A stretch of DNA of 9,709 nucleotides from Acidobacteriota bacterium (GTDB lineage: Bacteria; Acidobacteriota; Terriglobia; UBA7540), in the NCBI GenBank assembly GCA_003224635.1, contig QHZK01000145.1, forward strand, positions 1-9,709, written 5' to 3'. Every line of letters starts with the position of its first letter. Position 1 is the stretch's first letter. A program made the translations under genes and the position numbers. Below the pieces are notes generated by a model that was not told the DNA's origin, did not search any database, and saw nothing but the letters and a program-made list of their open reading frames with translations. Positions 1 to 6,224 of this stretch are shown piece after piece.

Positions 1-1
1 T

Positions 2-2722
2 GAGAAGCAACAGGGAACCCTTCCAATCACCGCCGGCAACAGCTTCACGGATCTGGCGAACACCTCGACTCACCAATTCCAGTTGGAGTCCGCATACCAG
101 CCCGTTAAGGCCACTGGCGCCTATCAAGCCAGTTGGGCATACGACAACGGGAACAACACCGTGGCCGAGCCCTGGGCCGCGGCCATCGTCACCTACAAGA
201 TCGTGTACCCGGTCATCACCTCGACCTCGTTCGTAACAACTGATACGAACCCCACGAACACATCCCCGGTGCACTACACGGTGACCTTCCGCAAATCCGA
301 CGGCTCCGGCCCCGAGGCCGTTTATGGCGTGGACGCACAAGACTTTAAAGTCTACTCAACGACGGCTGCTTGCGGCGGGACGTTCACGACGAATGACCTC
401 AGCGCTTCCATTGATCCTGCCATCGGCGTGGCCACCACCGACAACATAACCTATACGATCACGGTGAACACCGGCTCGGGCAACGGCTGCCTGCGGGTTG
501 ACTACCTCGAGCAGGACAGCGATTACCACATGGATATCAACAATATCCCGCTCGGTGGCAGCGATCACACCACCGTGGTGGGCGGAGTCACAGTCGGAAC
601 TTATAGCTACACCGGACCGACCTACACCGTCAGCAAGTCCGTCGCGACCACCACAGCGGTGTCCTCGAGTAATGTTAGCCCGACCTACGGGAACAGTGTC
701 ACGTTCACCGCCAAGGTCCATGCAGTTTCAGGCTCAACCGCTCCGAGCGGGAGTGTGACATTTACAATCGACGGCACGGCAGGCGCGCCGGTGACTTTGG
801 GCGCTTGCAGTCCCACGAGCACGACCGATGCTTGCGCCTCAACCAGCACTTCGAGCTTGACCGTCAGCGGGAGCGCACACAACGTGGCGGCTGACTACAC
901 TCACACCGGCAGCTTCACCGACAGCAGCGGCTCGCTCTCCGGCGGCCAGACCGTAGGCCAAGCGACGCAGACGATCATCTTCAACGCGCTCTCAGGAAAG
1001 ACCTACGGAGACGCCGACTTCTCCGTGAGCGCGACGGGTGGGGCGTCGGGGAACGCGGTGACCTTTACGCCTCTGGGCAACTGCACGATTTCTGGGAGCA
1101 CGGTACACATCACCGGCGCTGGAAGTTGCGGCATTACCGCCCACCAAGGCGGCGACTCGAACTACAGCGCCGCTACTGACGTTCCGCAGTCGTTCAACAT
1201 CGGCAAGGCGAGCGCGGCGATCACGGTCACGGCGTACAGCGTCCCGTATGACGGCAACGCCCACACGGCCATCGGGACGGCCACGGGCGTGGGCGACGCT
1301 GACCTCAGCGCCAGCCTGACCCTCACCGGCACCACTCATACCAACGCCGGCGCCTACAACGGCGACGCCTGGAGCTTCGCGGGCGGGACCAACTACAACG
1401 ACAAGAACGGCACGGTCGACGACAAGATCAACAAGATCGACGCCACGGTCACGGTCACGCCTTACAGCGTCGACTACGACGGCAACCCCCATACCGCCAC
1501 GGGCACGGCCAAGGGCGTGGGCAACACTGACGTTGGCGCCTTGACCCTCACCGCCACGACCCATACCAACGCCGGCGCCTACAACGGCGACGCCTGGAGC
1601 TTCGCGGGCGGGACCAACTACAACGACAAGAACGGCACGGTCGACGACAAGATCAACAAGATCGACGCCACGGTCACGGTCACGCCTTACAGCGTCGACT
1701 ACGACGGCAACCCCCATACCGCCACGGGCACGGCCAAGGGCGTGGGCAACACTGACGTTGGCGCCTTGACCCTCACCGCCACGACCCATACCAACGCCGG
1801 CGCCTACAACGGCGACGCCTGGAGCTTCGCGGGCGGGACCAACTACAACGACAAGAACGGCACGGTCGACGACAAGATCAACAAGATCAACGCCACGGTC
1901 ACCGTCACGCCTTACAGCGTCAACTACGACGGCAACCCGCATACCGCCACGGGGACGGCCAAGGGCGTGGGCAGCGCCGACGTTGGCGCCTTGACCCTCA
2001 CCGGCACCACGCACACCAACGCCGGGGACTACCCGAGCGACCCGTGGAGCTTCACCGGCGGCACCAACTATAACGACGCCAGCAGCACGGTCCACGATGT
2101 CATCAACAAGGCGACGCCAGTGATCGCCTGGAACAATCCCGCTAACATCATCTACGGGACGGCGCTGTCGAGCACGCAGTTGAACGCGACGGCGAACGTG
2201 ACGGGCACGTTTTTGTACTCGCCCGCTGCGGGGACGGTGCTGAACCCCGGCCAGGGACAAACTCTGTCGGTGACCTTCACACCTGCCGATACGACCAACT
2301 ACACGACCCCCACGAAGACGGTGACGATCAACGTGCTGTACTCGACCGGGCCGTGCGACGGCGACGCGGGGCACCAGATTCTGCAGCCGATCAATACGGA
2401 CGGCTCGAGCGTTTGGAAGCAAGGCAGCACGGTGCCCGCTAAGTTCCGGGTCTGCGACGCGAGCGGCAACTCCATCGCTGCCTCCGGCGTAATCACCAAC
2501 TTTGCGCTGTACAGGATCAACGGCGGAACCATTCAGCCCGTTGACGAGACATCTGTCAACTCGACGAATGACTTGGGGTGGCGCTTCGATCCGAGCGCTC
2601 AGCAGTGGATTTTCAACATGAGCACGAAGAGCGCACCGCAGAATGCGGCGAACCGGACGTACTACTACCAGATCAGCCTGAACGACGGTACGTCGATTTA
2701 CTTTAACTTCGGCCTGAAGTAG
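2..2722 (+). CDS. Secreted Ig/MBG-repeat surface protein with PxKF-type C-terminus (5' partial)
   Basis: The frame is open from base 2 with no stop, so the true start lies left of the window and 906 residues are visible. In order: the end of a beta-sandwich-like segment (2-211); a module of the 'VDASDF...YTVTVNTGSGNG...NPLGG' type found in bacterial adhesins (about 212-640); an Ig-like group-3 module with SPTYGNSVTFTA (about 641-958); a 'QTIIFNALSGKTYGDADF' module (about 962-1210); four MBG-type repeats with YDGNPHTATGTA (1211-2113); another Ig-like module with ATPVIAW and YGTALSSTQLNATANV (about 2114-2335); and a C-terminal PxKF-type domain (STVPAKFRVCDASGNSI, from about 2345). Such proteins are typically exported and surface-bound or released. 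No LPXTG motif, PEP-CTERM motif or terminal membrane helix follows the last domain. No enzymatic domain is visible; adhesion or an extracellular structural role is inferred. The architecture is fairly sure, the function is not. Confidence 0.85.
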   Translation, partial: EKQQGTLPITAGNSFTDLANTSTHQFQLESAYQPVKATGAYQASWAYDNGNNTVAEPWAAAIVTYKIVYPVITSTSFVTTDTNPTNTSPVHYTVTFRKSDGSGPEAVYGVDAQDFKVYSTTAACGGTFTTNDLSASIDPAIGVATTDNITYTITVNTGSGNGCLRVDYLEQDSDYHMDINNIPLGGSDHTTVVGGVTVGTYSYTGPTYTVSKSVATTTAVSSSNVSPTYGNSVTFTAKVHAVSGSTAPSGSVTFTIDGTAGAPVTLGACSPTSTTDACASTSTSSLTVSGSAHNVAADYTHTGSFTDSSGSLSGGQTVGQATQTIIFNALSGKTYGDADFSVSATGGASGNAVTFTPLGNCTISGSTVHITGAGSCGITAHQGGDSNYSAATDVPQSFNIGKASAAITVTAYSVPYDGNAHTAIGTATGVGDADLSASLTLTGTTHTNAGAYNGDAWSFAGGTNYNDKNGTVDDKINKIDATVTVTPYSVDYDGNPHTATGTAKGVGNTDVGALTLTATTHTNAGAYNGDAWSFAGGTNYNDKNGTVDDKINKIDATVTVTPYSVDYDGNPHTATGTAKGVGNTDVGALTLTATTHTNAGAYNGDAWSFAGGTNYNDKNGTVDDKINKINATVTVTPYSVNYDGNPHTATGTAKGVGSADVGALTLTGTTHTNAGDYPSDPWSFTGGTNYNDASSTVHDVINKATPVIAWNNPANIIYGTALSSTQLNATANVTGTFLYSPAAGTVLNPGQGQTLSVTFTPADTTNYTTPTKTVTINVLYSTGPCDGDAGHQILQPINTDGSSVWKQGSTVPAKFRVCDASGNSIAASGVITNFALYRINGGTIQPVDETSVNSTNDLGWRFDPSAQQWIFNMSTKSAPQNAANRTYYYQISLNDGTSIYFNFGLK
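1211..2113 (+). repeat. Four tandem in-frame MBG-type repeats of about 225 bp
   Basis: Units are 1211-1438 (76 codons), 1439-1663, 1664-1888 and 1889-2113 (75 codons each). The second and third units look identical base for base by eye. The first unit shares its last half exactly with them, and the fourth is diverged in sequence but not in length. Each unit runs from a TVTxYSV strand through YDGNPHTATGTAKGVG to GGTNYNDKNGTVDDKINKI. Near-zero divergence at the DNA level indicates recent duplication or ongoing homogenisation. Copy number may also be mis-assembled. Confidence 0.95.
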
Positions 2723-2798
2723 CGGCAAGCGCACGGGAAAAGAGCGGGCTGCGATACCGCTGTGATATCAAAGTTGAAGGGCGGCAAAGTCAGCTTAA

Positions 2799-2828
2799 GG
2801 GGCGTGCACCCTGTGCGGTGCGCGCCCC
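2799..2828 (+). terminator. Terminator-like hairpin after the surface-protein gene
   Basis: Arms 2799-2810 (ggggcgtgcacc) and 2817-2828 (ggtgcgcgcccc) pair over 12 bp with a single G-U wobble and a 6-nt loop. The hairpin lies 77 nt after the stop codon at 2722. No T-tract follows (the next bases are ctcaaccc), so it is not a classical intrinsic terminator. Transcript-end stabilisation or Rho-assisted termination is possible. Confidence 0.5.
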
Positions 2829-2977
2829 CTCAACCCTGGGAACCCTTGATAAGCGTCGGCCCGCTTTGGTGAACAGGCGCCCTAGCTAGCGCGATCTTGT
2901 CGTCTTCATCCAAGGGGTTAGCTGTTGGGTCAGGGTCGTCGGTCCGCCGAACGTCGGGTAAGGTCAAGCAAAGGCGA

Positions 2978-3007
2978 CATAGTTGACTGGCCGGTCAGTC
3001 AACTATG
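2978..3007. promoter_or_regulatory. 30-bp near-perfect palindrome, candidate operator
   Basis: The left half is catagttgactggcc and the right half is ggtcagtcaactatg. They are reverse complements with one mismatch and no spacer. As RNA this would be a hairpin with a CCGG loop and one G-U pair. A zero-spacer dyad with a GACTGRCC/GGTCAGTC core resembles operators of TetR-type repressors, but that is inference and no regulator gene is visible in the window. A -35-like TTGACT (2983-2988) sits inside the dyad, with a TATGCT hexamer (3004-3009) 15 bp downstream. A bound protein could therefore overlap a plus-strand promoter. Confidence 0.5.
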
Positions 3008-3110
3008 CTTTACTGCTAAATTATCCTGTGAGTAATAGTACACACTCGTACAATACCACAGTGCATAATTAGTCTCACCGAGCCCTGTATTCACGCTATT
3101 CCAACCGAGT

Positions 3111-3150
3111 CGCGACCCGCTCCCGACGGTGAGCGCGGCCGCAGGTCGCG
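3111..3150 (+). other. Nested hairpin in the leader region of the pilin genes
   Basis: The outer stem pairs 3111-3117 (cgcgacc) with 3144-3150 (ggtcgcg). Directly inside it, an inner stem pairs 3118-3122 (cgctc) with 3131-3135 (gagcg) around an 8-nt loop. An 8-nt bulge (3136-3143) lies on the 3' side. No T-run follows. It could be a structured 5' leader element, but in GC-rich DNA such pairings also arise by chance. Confidence 0.3.
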
Positions 3151-3214
3151 GGCGGATTTCTTCCGGCCACCACGAGCATTTGGGACCGGCCCTCTATCCA
3201 CTTAACATCCTAAA

Positions 3215-3451
3215 ATGATTGCATTTATCCAGCGGCTCGGCTCCGCAAAGCAGCCCGCCCACGAGTTGCGGGCCGCTCGTTTCGGCCTCCTGGCCTCGCT
3301 CGGAGTTTTCAGTCAGCCGACCTTTGGTATCGTATTTGCACTGTTGGTTGGCGTCCCCCCCCCCAAAAATTTATTCGAGCAGCAATGCCAGGGCCCGTCA
3401 AACCCCAGATTAAGTCACAGGGGACGTCGAGTCCGGAGGTGGAAACAATGA
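3215..3451 (+). CDS. Doubtful small ORF (78 aa) overlapping the first pilin start
   Basis: ATG at 3215, stop TGA at 3449-3451, so the stop overlaps the ATG at 3448 as ATGA, a geometry typical of translational coupling. The product has a possible membrane segment (FGLLASLGVF...FGIVFALLVGV, about residues 23-47), then a Pro-rich stretch encoded by the C10 tract and a basic tail. Codons before the tract look more coding-like than those after it. There is no clear Shine-Dalgarno sequence before 3215, no family is recognised, and it lacks the Flp pilin G/E motif. It may be spurious, or a 5' relic separated from the downstream frame by the homopolymer. Confidence 0.2.
   Translation: MIAFIQRLGSAKQPAHELRAARFGLLASLGVFSQPTFGIVFALLVGVPPPKNLFEQQCQGPSNPRLSHRGRRVRRWKQ
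3355..3364 (+). repeat. C10 homopolymer tract followed by A5
   Basis: Ten consecutive C bases are followed by five A, 84 bp before the first pilin start and inside the doubtful small ORF. Tracts of this length slip easily. One added C would join the 3215 frame to the frame of the 3448 gene with no stop between them. It could equally be a sequencing length error. Confidence 0.9.
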
Positions 3452-4071
3452 ATTCGCTTACTTCAGTCTGGGTACGAAAGATTCGGCGGTCGTTCGGCGC
3501 ATTCTCATTTGGGGCGTTCTCCGAGAGCGCCCAGAGCATGACGGAGACCGCTCTGCTTCTGCCCATTCTCCTGATATTGGCTCTCAATACTATTAACTTT
3601 GGCTATTTCTTCTTTATGGCGGTGAATTTGGCCTCGGCGCCGCGGCAGGGAGTTGAGTACTCTGTGCAAGGGTTTAACACCCCCAGCGCGCAGTCTTTCC
3701 CCTCCGCGGGGCCTTGCACGACCACGGCAACCAACACGGTCAGTTACCTGACTTATGATGACATGAGCGGTATGCTCGGCGGCGTTGCTCCGTGTTCCAC
3801 GAGCACCAACAACGCCTCGGTGCAGGTCTGCTCGCAGAGCGTCGGGCTCACCAACCGGGGCCAGACTAACCAGACCGCCCAATGCCAGCAATTCGGTCCC
3901 CCCGCCACGTTTGCGGCTCCGGCCTCGGACCCCGAGTCGCCCGGTTTCGTGCTGCACCGGGTGGACGTCCAATATACGGTTACTCCGCTGATTAAGTCGG
4001 GAATCTTTAATCTTGTCATGCCAACATCGCTCTCTTTCCACCGCCAGGTTTCCATGCGCGCGGTGCAATAA
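3448..4071 (+). CDS. TadE-like pseudopilin 1
   Basis: 207 residues. The ATG at 3448 was chosen over the in-frame ATG at 3385 because GGAGGT (3435-3440) sits 7 nt upstream of it. A basic N-terminus (VRKIRRS) precedes AQSMTE and a hydrophobic helix (about 34-57, ALLLPILLILALNTINFGYFFF), followed by an 'NLASAPRQGVEYS' stretch that matches the TadE/TadG pattern 'AAREGARYA'. Glu33 is the conserved +5-type glutamate of processed prepilins, assuming cleavage after Ala28. The rest is an extracytoplasmic domain containing several cysteines (one in GPCTT, one in APCST, one in VQVCSQ). TadE proteins are minor pseudopilins of the tight-adherence (type IVc) pilus machinery and are anchored in the inner membrane. 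The next gene starts 28 nt downstream and is also TadE-like, so the two are probably co-transcribed. No Tad ATPase, secretin or Flp pilin is in the window. Confidence 0.82.
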   Translation: MNSLTSVWVRKIRRSFGAFSFGAFSESAQSMTETALLLPILLILALNTINFGYFFFMAVNLASAPRQGVEYSVQGFNTPSAQSFPSAGPCTTTATNTVSYLTYDDMSGMLGGVAPCSTSTNNASVQVCSQSVGLTNRGQTNQTAQCQQFGPPATFAAPASDPESPGFVLHRVDVQYTVTPLIKSGIFNLVMPTSLSFHRQVSMRAVQ

Positions 4072-4099
4072 GAAGGCGACGAAACTAGGAGATTTCACT

Positions 4100-4579
4100 A
4101 TGATACCGATCTGTTCCCGTAAAGGCCGCTCGCGAAGACCGCTGCCCGAAGCCCGGGGCACGAGCTTGATGGAGTTCCTGCTGTCCATCATGACGGTCAT
4201 GTTCGTGCTTTTCTGGATGTGGGAAGGGACAATGGTCGTTTATACCTACAGCGTGCTCTCGGATTCTGCTAAAGAGGGCGTGCGCTACGCTATGGTGCAC
4301 GGTCCGGGCAATTCAAACTGCAGCGGTCCCGCTCCTTCGACTTCTTCGGCCTGTCCCGACCCGAGCGCGGACAACGTCGCGGCGGTGGTCAAGGATTATG
4401 CCGGCTATTCTTTCCACAATCTTTCCGCCATGCAGGTGGCAGTGAGCTACCCTGATTCGACCAACGCGGCTTCCAACCGGGTCCGTGTTGTGGTCAACTA
4501 CGACTTTGTGCCTTACATCAAACTGCCCTGGAATCCTCCCCACCTCAAGGCGGTGGCGGACGGCCGCGTGGTGAATTAA
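4100..4579 (+). CDS. TadE-like pseudopilin 2
   Basis: 159 residues. ATG at 4100 with AGGAGA (4087-4092) 7 nt upstream. An N-terminal basic region (RKGRSRRPLPEARG) is followed by G20-TSLME25, which fits a prepilin-peptidase-type site with Glu at +5. A hydrophobic helix (about 26-48, FLLSIMTVMFVLFWMWEGTMVV) and 'SVLSDSAKEGVRYAMVHG' follow, the latter being the typical TadE post-helix motif. The C-terminal part is a small beta-rich domain (VRVVVNYDFVPY) with two cysteines (about positions 74 and 85) that could form a disulfide bond. It is probably a partner of the preceding gene product in a Tad-like assembly. A strong hairpin follows 27 nt after the stop. The family is fairly sure; substrate and function are unknown. 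Confidence 0.8.
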   Translation: MIPICSRKGRSRRPLPEARGTSLMEFLLSIMTVMFVLFWMWEGTMVVYTYSVLSDSAKEGVRYAMVHGPGNSNCSGPAPSTSSACPDPSADNVAAVVKDYAGYSFHNLSAMQVAVSYPDSTNAASNRVRVVVNYDFVPYIKLPWNPPHLKAVADGRVVN

Positions 4580-4606
4580 CCCGACTCTCGGCTCAGGCCA
4601 CGCGGC

Positions 4607-4633
4607 GGCGCCGGAAACGTCGAGCCCGGCGCC
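4607..4633 (+). terminator. Terminator-like hairpin after the pilin pair
   Basis: A perfect 8-bp GC stem, ggcgccgg (4607-4614) with ccggcgcc (4626-4633), and an 11-nt loop begins 27 nt after the stop at 4579. No T-tract follows. It could act on either strand, since the gene on the other side converges. Confidence 0.4.
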
Positions 4634-4730
4634 AATTCCAGGTGATGGGCGCCTCCCCCGATCTCAATACTCTTGAGAATTACAAAATAAATAGTGAAGA
4701 TCGGACGCTTGTAAGCAGCGCTCGGAGCTG

Positions 4731-4748
4731 CCCTGGCGGGGGCCAGGG
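4731..4748. terminator. Hairpin between convergent genes
   Basis: ccctggc (4731-4737) pairs with gccaggg (4742-4748) around a GGGG loop. It lies 60 nt beyond the stop codon of the minus-strand TPR-like gene. No clear T-run follows on either strand, so terminator function is a guess from position. Confidence 0.3.
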
Positions 4749-4807
4749 AGCGCCCGAAAAGCGCATGCACGGACCGCCGCTACAGAAGAGGCCGTCAGTC
4801 GCGTAGC

Positions 4808-6016
4808 CTAGTGGTAGCTTTGGAGCGCGCGAAGGGCAGCCTTCCCCTCCTCGGTATTGGGGACCGCGCCGGCGACGCGGCGATAGTTGCGCAGGGCTTC
4901 GGCAGGGCGGTTGAGGCGTCGATCGAGTTCTGCGGCTGCGAGGTTGGCGCGGTAGGCGTCAAGATTGGCTCCGGGAAGCTGGCCTGATGCGGCGTCGTAA
5001 AGCTGCAGAGCTTCTTCCGGCTCGCCCAGGCGCTCGTAAACCCTGCCCGCCCGGTAGAGAATCTTCGCGGCGGGCATCAGTTCATAGCCGCGCGCGTGCT
5101 CGTGAAGTTTCCGAACCAGGCCGCCGTAAACCTTCGCGGCGGCCAGCCAGTTATTTTGGTCCTCGTAGACGGCTGCCATCTCCATCGGCCCCAAGAAATT
5201 TCCGGGATAGGACCGCACCAGCTCGTCAAGGAGCGCCAGGGCTTCGGGATACATCTTGTCGCGGCGATACAGCGTTACCAGAATGATCTTGGCGTCGACC
5301 CGGGCCCAGTGACCTTCCTCGCTTACGCGCTTCAGCTCCGCAAGACCTCGCGGGCGGCTGCCGCGAAATCCTGCGAGCGAGGCAAGCACCTTGACATACC
5401 AGGGTAAGCTCCCAGCCACATAATCGCCGAGCCCGATCACCAACAGCGCATCGACGTAGCTCGGGTTCAGCTTGCAGAGCTTCAGGTGGTATTTGCGGGC
5501 CTCCGAGCCTTCACGCAGCGCGGTCAGATAGGACCGCTCCAAGATGAAGTGGAACTCCGAGCGGGCGGCGTGGGCCATTCCGGCCCAGTACAGCGCGTCC
5601 TGGTCCTCGGGATTCTTTTGCAGCCTGTCCCCAGCCGCTTTTTGCGCTTTCTCGAGACTCGCAAGAAACTCCTTCTCAAAGCCAGGCGTAAGAGCCGTTT
5701 TACCCTTCCGAAACACGTCGCCCTTGTTAGTGTAGGCCTCGGAAGCAAAGAGTCCCTCCTTGAGCAGCTCCTGGTCGAGGATAGCATTGGAAAGATAATT
5801 CAGTGCGCGCAGGTCTTCCGGATGCTCGCGCAGCCACGCTTCAAGCGCCTGACGGGCAGGCAGGAACTGGAGATTATACAAGTCCGCGAGCGCCTCCTCG
5901 ACGCGATCGGGGCAGCCGGACGCGGGCGCGCCAACCTGCGTTCCAAGCGCCGAGGTCGCGGGTGCCATGCCCGCCAACAGAGCGACCGAATGAATAATCG
6001 CAAACTTTCGAAGCAC
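4808..6016 (-). CDS. Exported tetratricopeptide-repeat-like protein
   Basis: 402 residues from the GTG at 6016. The frame stays open upstream to a TTG at 6106, but that start has no ribosome binding site and would bury the signal peptide. The GTG has GGGAGAA just upstream and yields LRKFAIIHSVALLAGMAPATSALG, a good Sec signal peptide of about 25 residues. The mature part is alpha-helical with TPR-like units: 'FLPARQALEAWLREHPEDLRALNYL', 'YPEALALLDELVRSYPGNFLGPMEMAAVYEDQ', 'YRAGRVYERLGEPEEALQLYDAASGQLPG' and 'RPAEALRNYRRVAGAVPNTEEGKAAL'. The middle (HAARSEFHFILERSYLTAL to GLGDYVAGSLPWYVK) is typical of acidobacterial TPR proteins of unknown role. A periplasmic scaffold or adaptor role is likely; the partner is unknown. 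It is transcribed away from the nucleosidase-like gene and towards the pilin pair. Confidence 0.75.
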   Translation of the reverse strand: MLRKFAIIHSVALLAGMAPATSALGTQVGAPASGCPDRVEEALADLYNLQFLPARQALEAWLREHPEDLRALNYLSNAILDQELLKEGLFASEAYTNKGDVFRKGKTALTPGFEKEFLASLEKAQKAAGDRLQKNPEDQDALYWAGMAHAARSEFHFILERSYLTALREGSEARKYHLKLCKLNPSYVDALLVIGLGDYVAGSLPWYVKVLASLAGFRGSRPRGLAELKRVSEEGHWARVDAKIILVTLYRRDKMYPEALALLDELVRSYPGNFLGPMEMAAVYEDQNNWLAAAKVYGGLVRKLHEHARGYELMPAAKILYRAGRVYERLGEPEEALQLYDAASGQLPGANLDAYRANLAAAELDRRLNRPAEALRNYRRVAGAVPNTEEGKAALRALQSYH

Positions 6017-6189
6017 GAAGTCTTCTCCCGACTCTGGCCCTGCACGGCAACGCAAAGGGTTAAACGCCGAACCTGGCCCTGATTCCACCCTTCCTCTTGA
6101 TCGCAATCCGCTTGGTCCGTGTGCTCCCTTAGATGCGGGCAGGGGTTAATTCGTGAGTACCCGCTGCCGTCTCTTTTCGAGAGCTAGGC

Positions 6190-6219
6190 TTGACCCGAGC
6201 GCAGGCTCGCCCTAAGAAT
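6190..6219 (+). promoter_or_regulatory. Candidate promoter directly before the nucleosidase-like gene
   Basis: A -35-like TTGACC (6190-6195) and a -10-like AAGAAT (6214-6219, 4 of 6 consensus positions) are 18 bp apart. A small dyad, cgagc/gctcg (6196-6200 and 6205-6209), fills much of the spacer. The -10 ends only 5 nt before the ATG at 6225, which would give an almost leaderless mRNA. That fits the absence of a Shine-Dalgarno sequence. Match quality is modest. Confidence 0.3.
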
Positions 6220-6224
6220 GAACC

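Larger units (their letters stand above)
2723..3447. other. Long non-coding spacer between the surface-protein gene and the pilin pair
   Basis: About 725 bp separate the stop at 2722 from the start at 3448. The spacer contains the 2799-2828 hairpin, the 2978-3007 palindrome, a locally AT-richer stretch (about 3008-3070), a nested hairpin (3111-3150), a doubtful 78-codon ORF (3215-3451) and a C10 tract (3355-3364). I recognise no known riboswitch class, tRNA or transposase remnant. A weak -10-like CATAAT occurs at 3064-3069 without a convincing -35 partner. Confidence 0.6.

Noticed and set aside
1211..2113. CRISPR-like regular repeats
   Set aside because: Units are 225 bp, contiguous and in frame, with no spacers, so they are protein-domain repeats.
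992..2734. 580-codon antisense ORF across the surface-protein gene
   Set aside because: It is the complement of GC-rich repeated coding DNA. Its product is Arg/Val-rich low-complexity sequence repeating in step with the sense repeats, with no recognisable domain.
3230..3300. c-di-GMP (GEMM-like) riboswitch suggested by a 'gcaaagc' motif before pilin genes
   Set aside because: The paired GGCAAA-type segment and the P1b hairpin context are missing, so only a 7-base resemblance remains.
3385..3447. Upstream ATG (3385) as start of the first TadE-like gene
   Set aside because: The ATG at 3448 has a strong GGAGGT at ideal spacing and gives the normal short basic N-terminus.
3505..4200. Antisense ORF of 231 codons over the pilin genes
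   Set aside because: It is a shadow of GC-rich coding DNA, rich in Arg/Gly, with no domain and no ribosome binding site.
6017..6106. Upstream extension of the TPR-like gene to the TTG at 6106
   Set aside because: It has no ribosome binding site, and its 30 extra residues would hide a good signal peptide that begins at the GTG at 6016.
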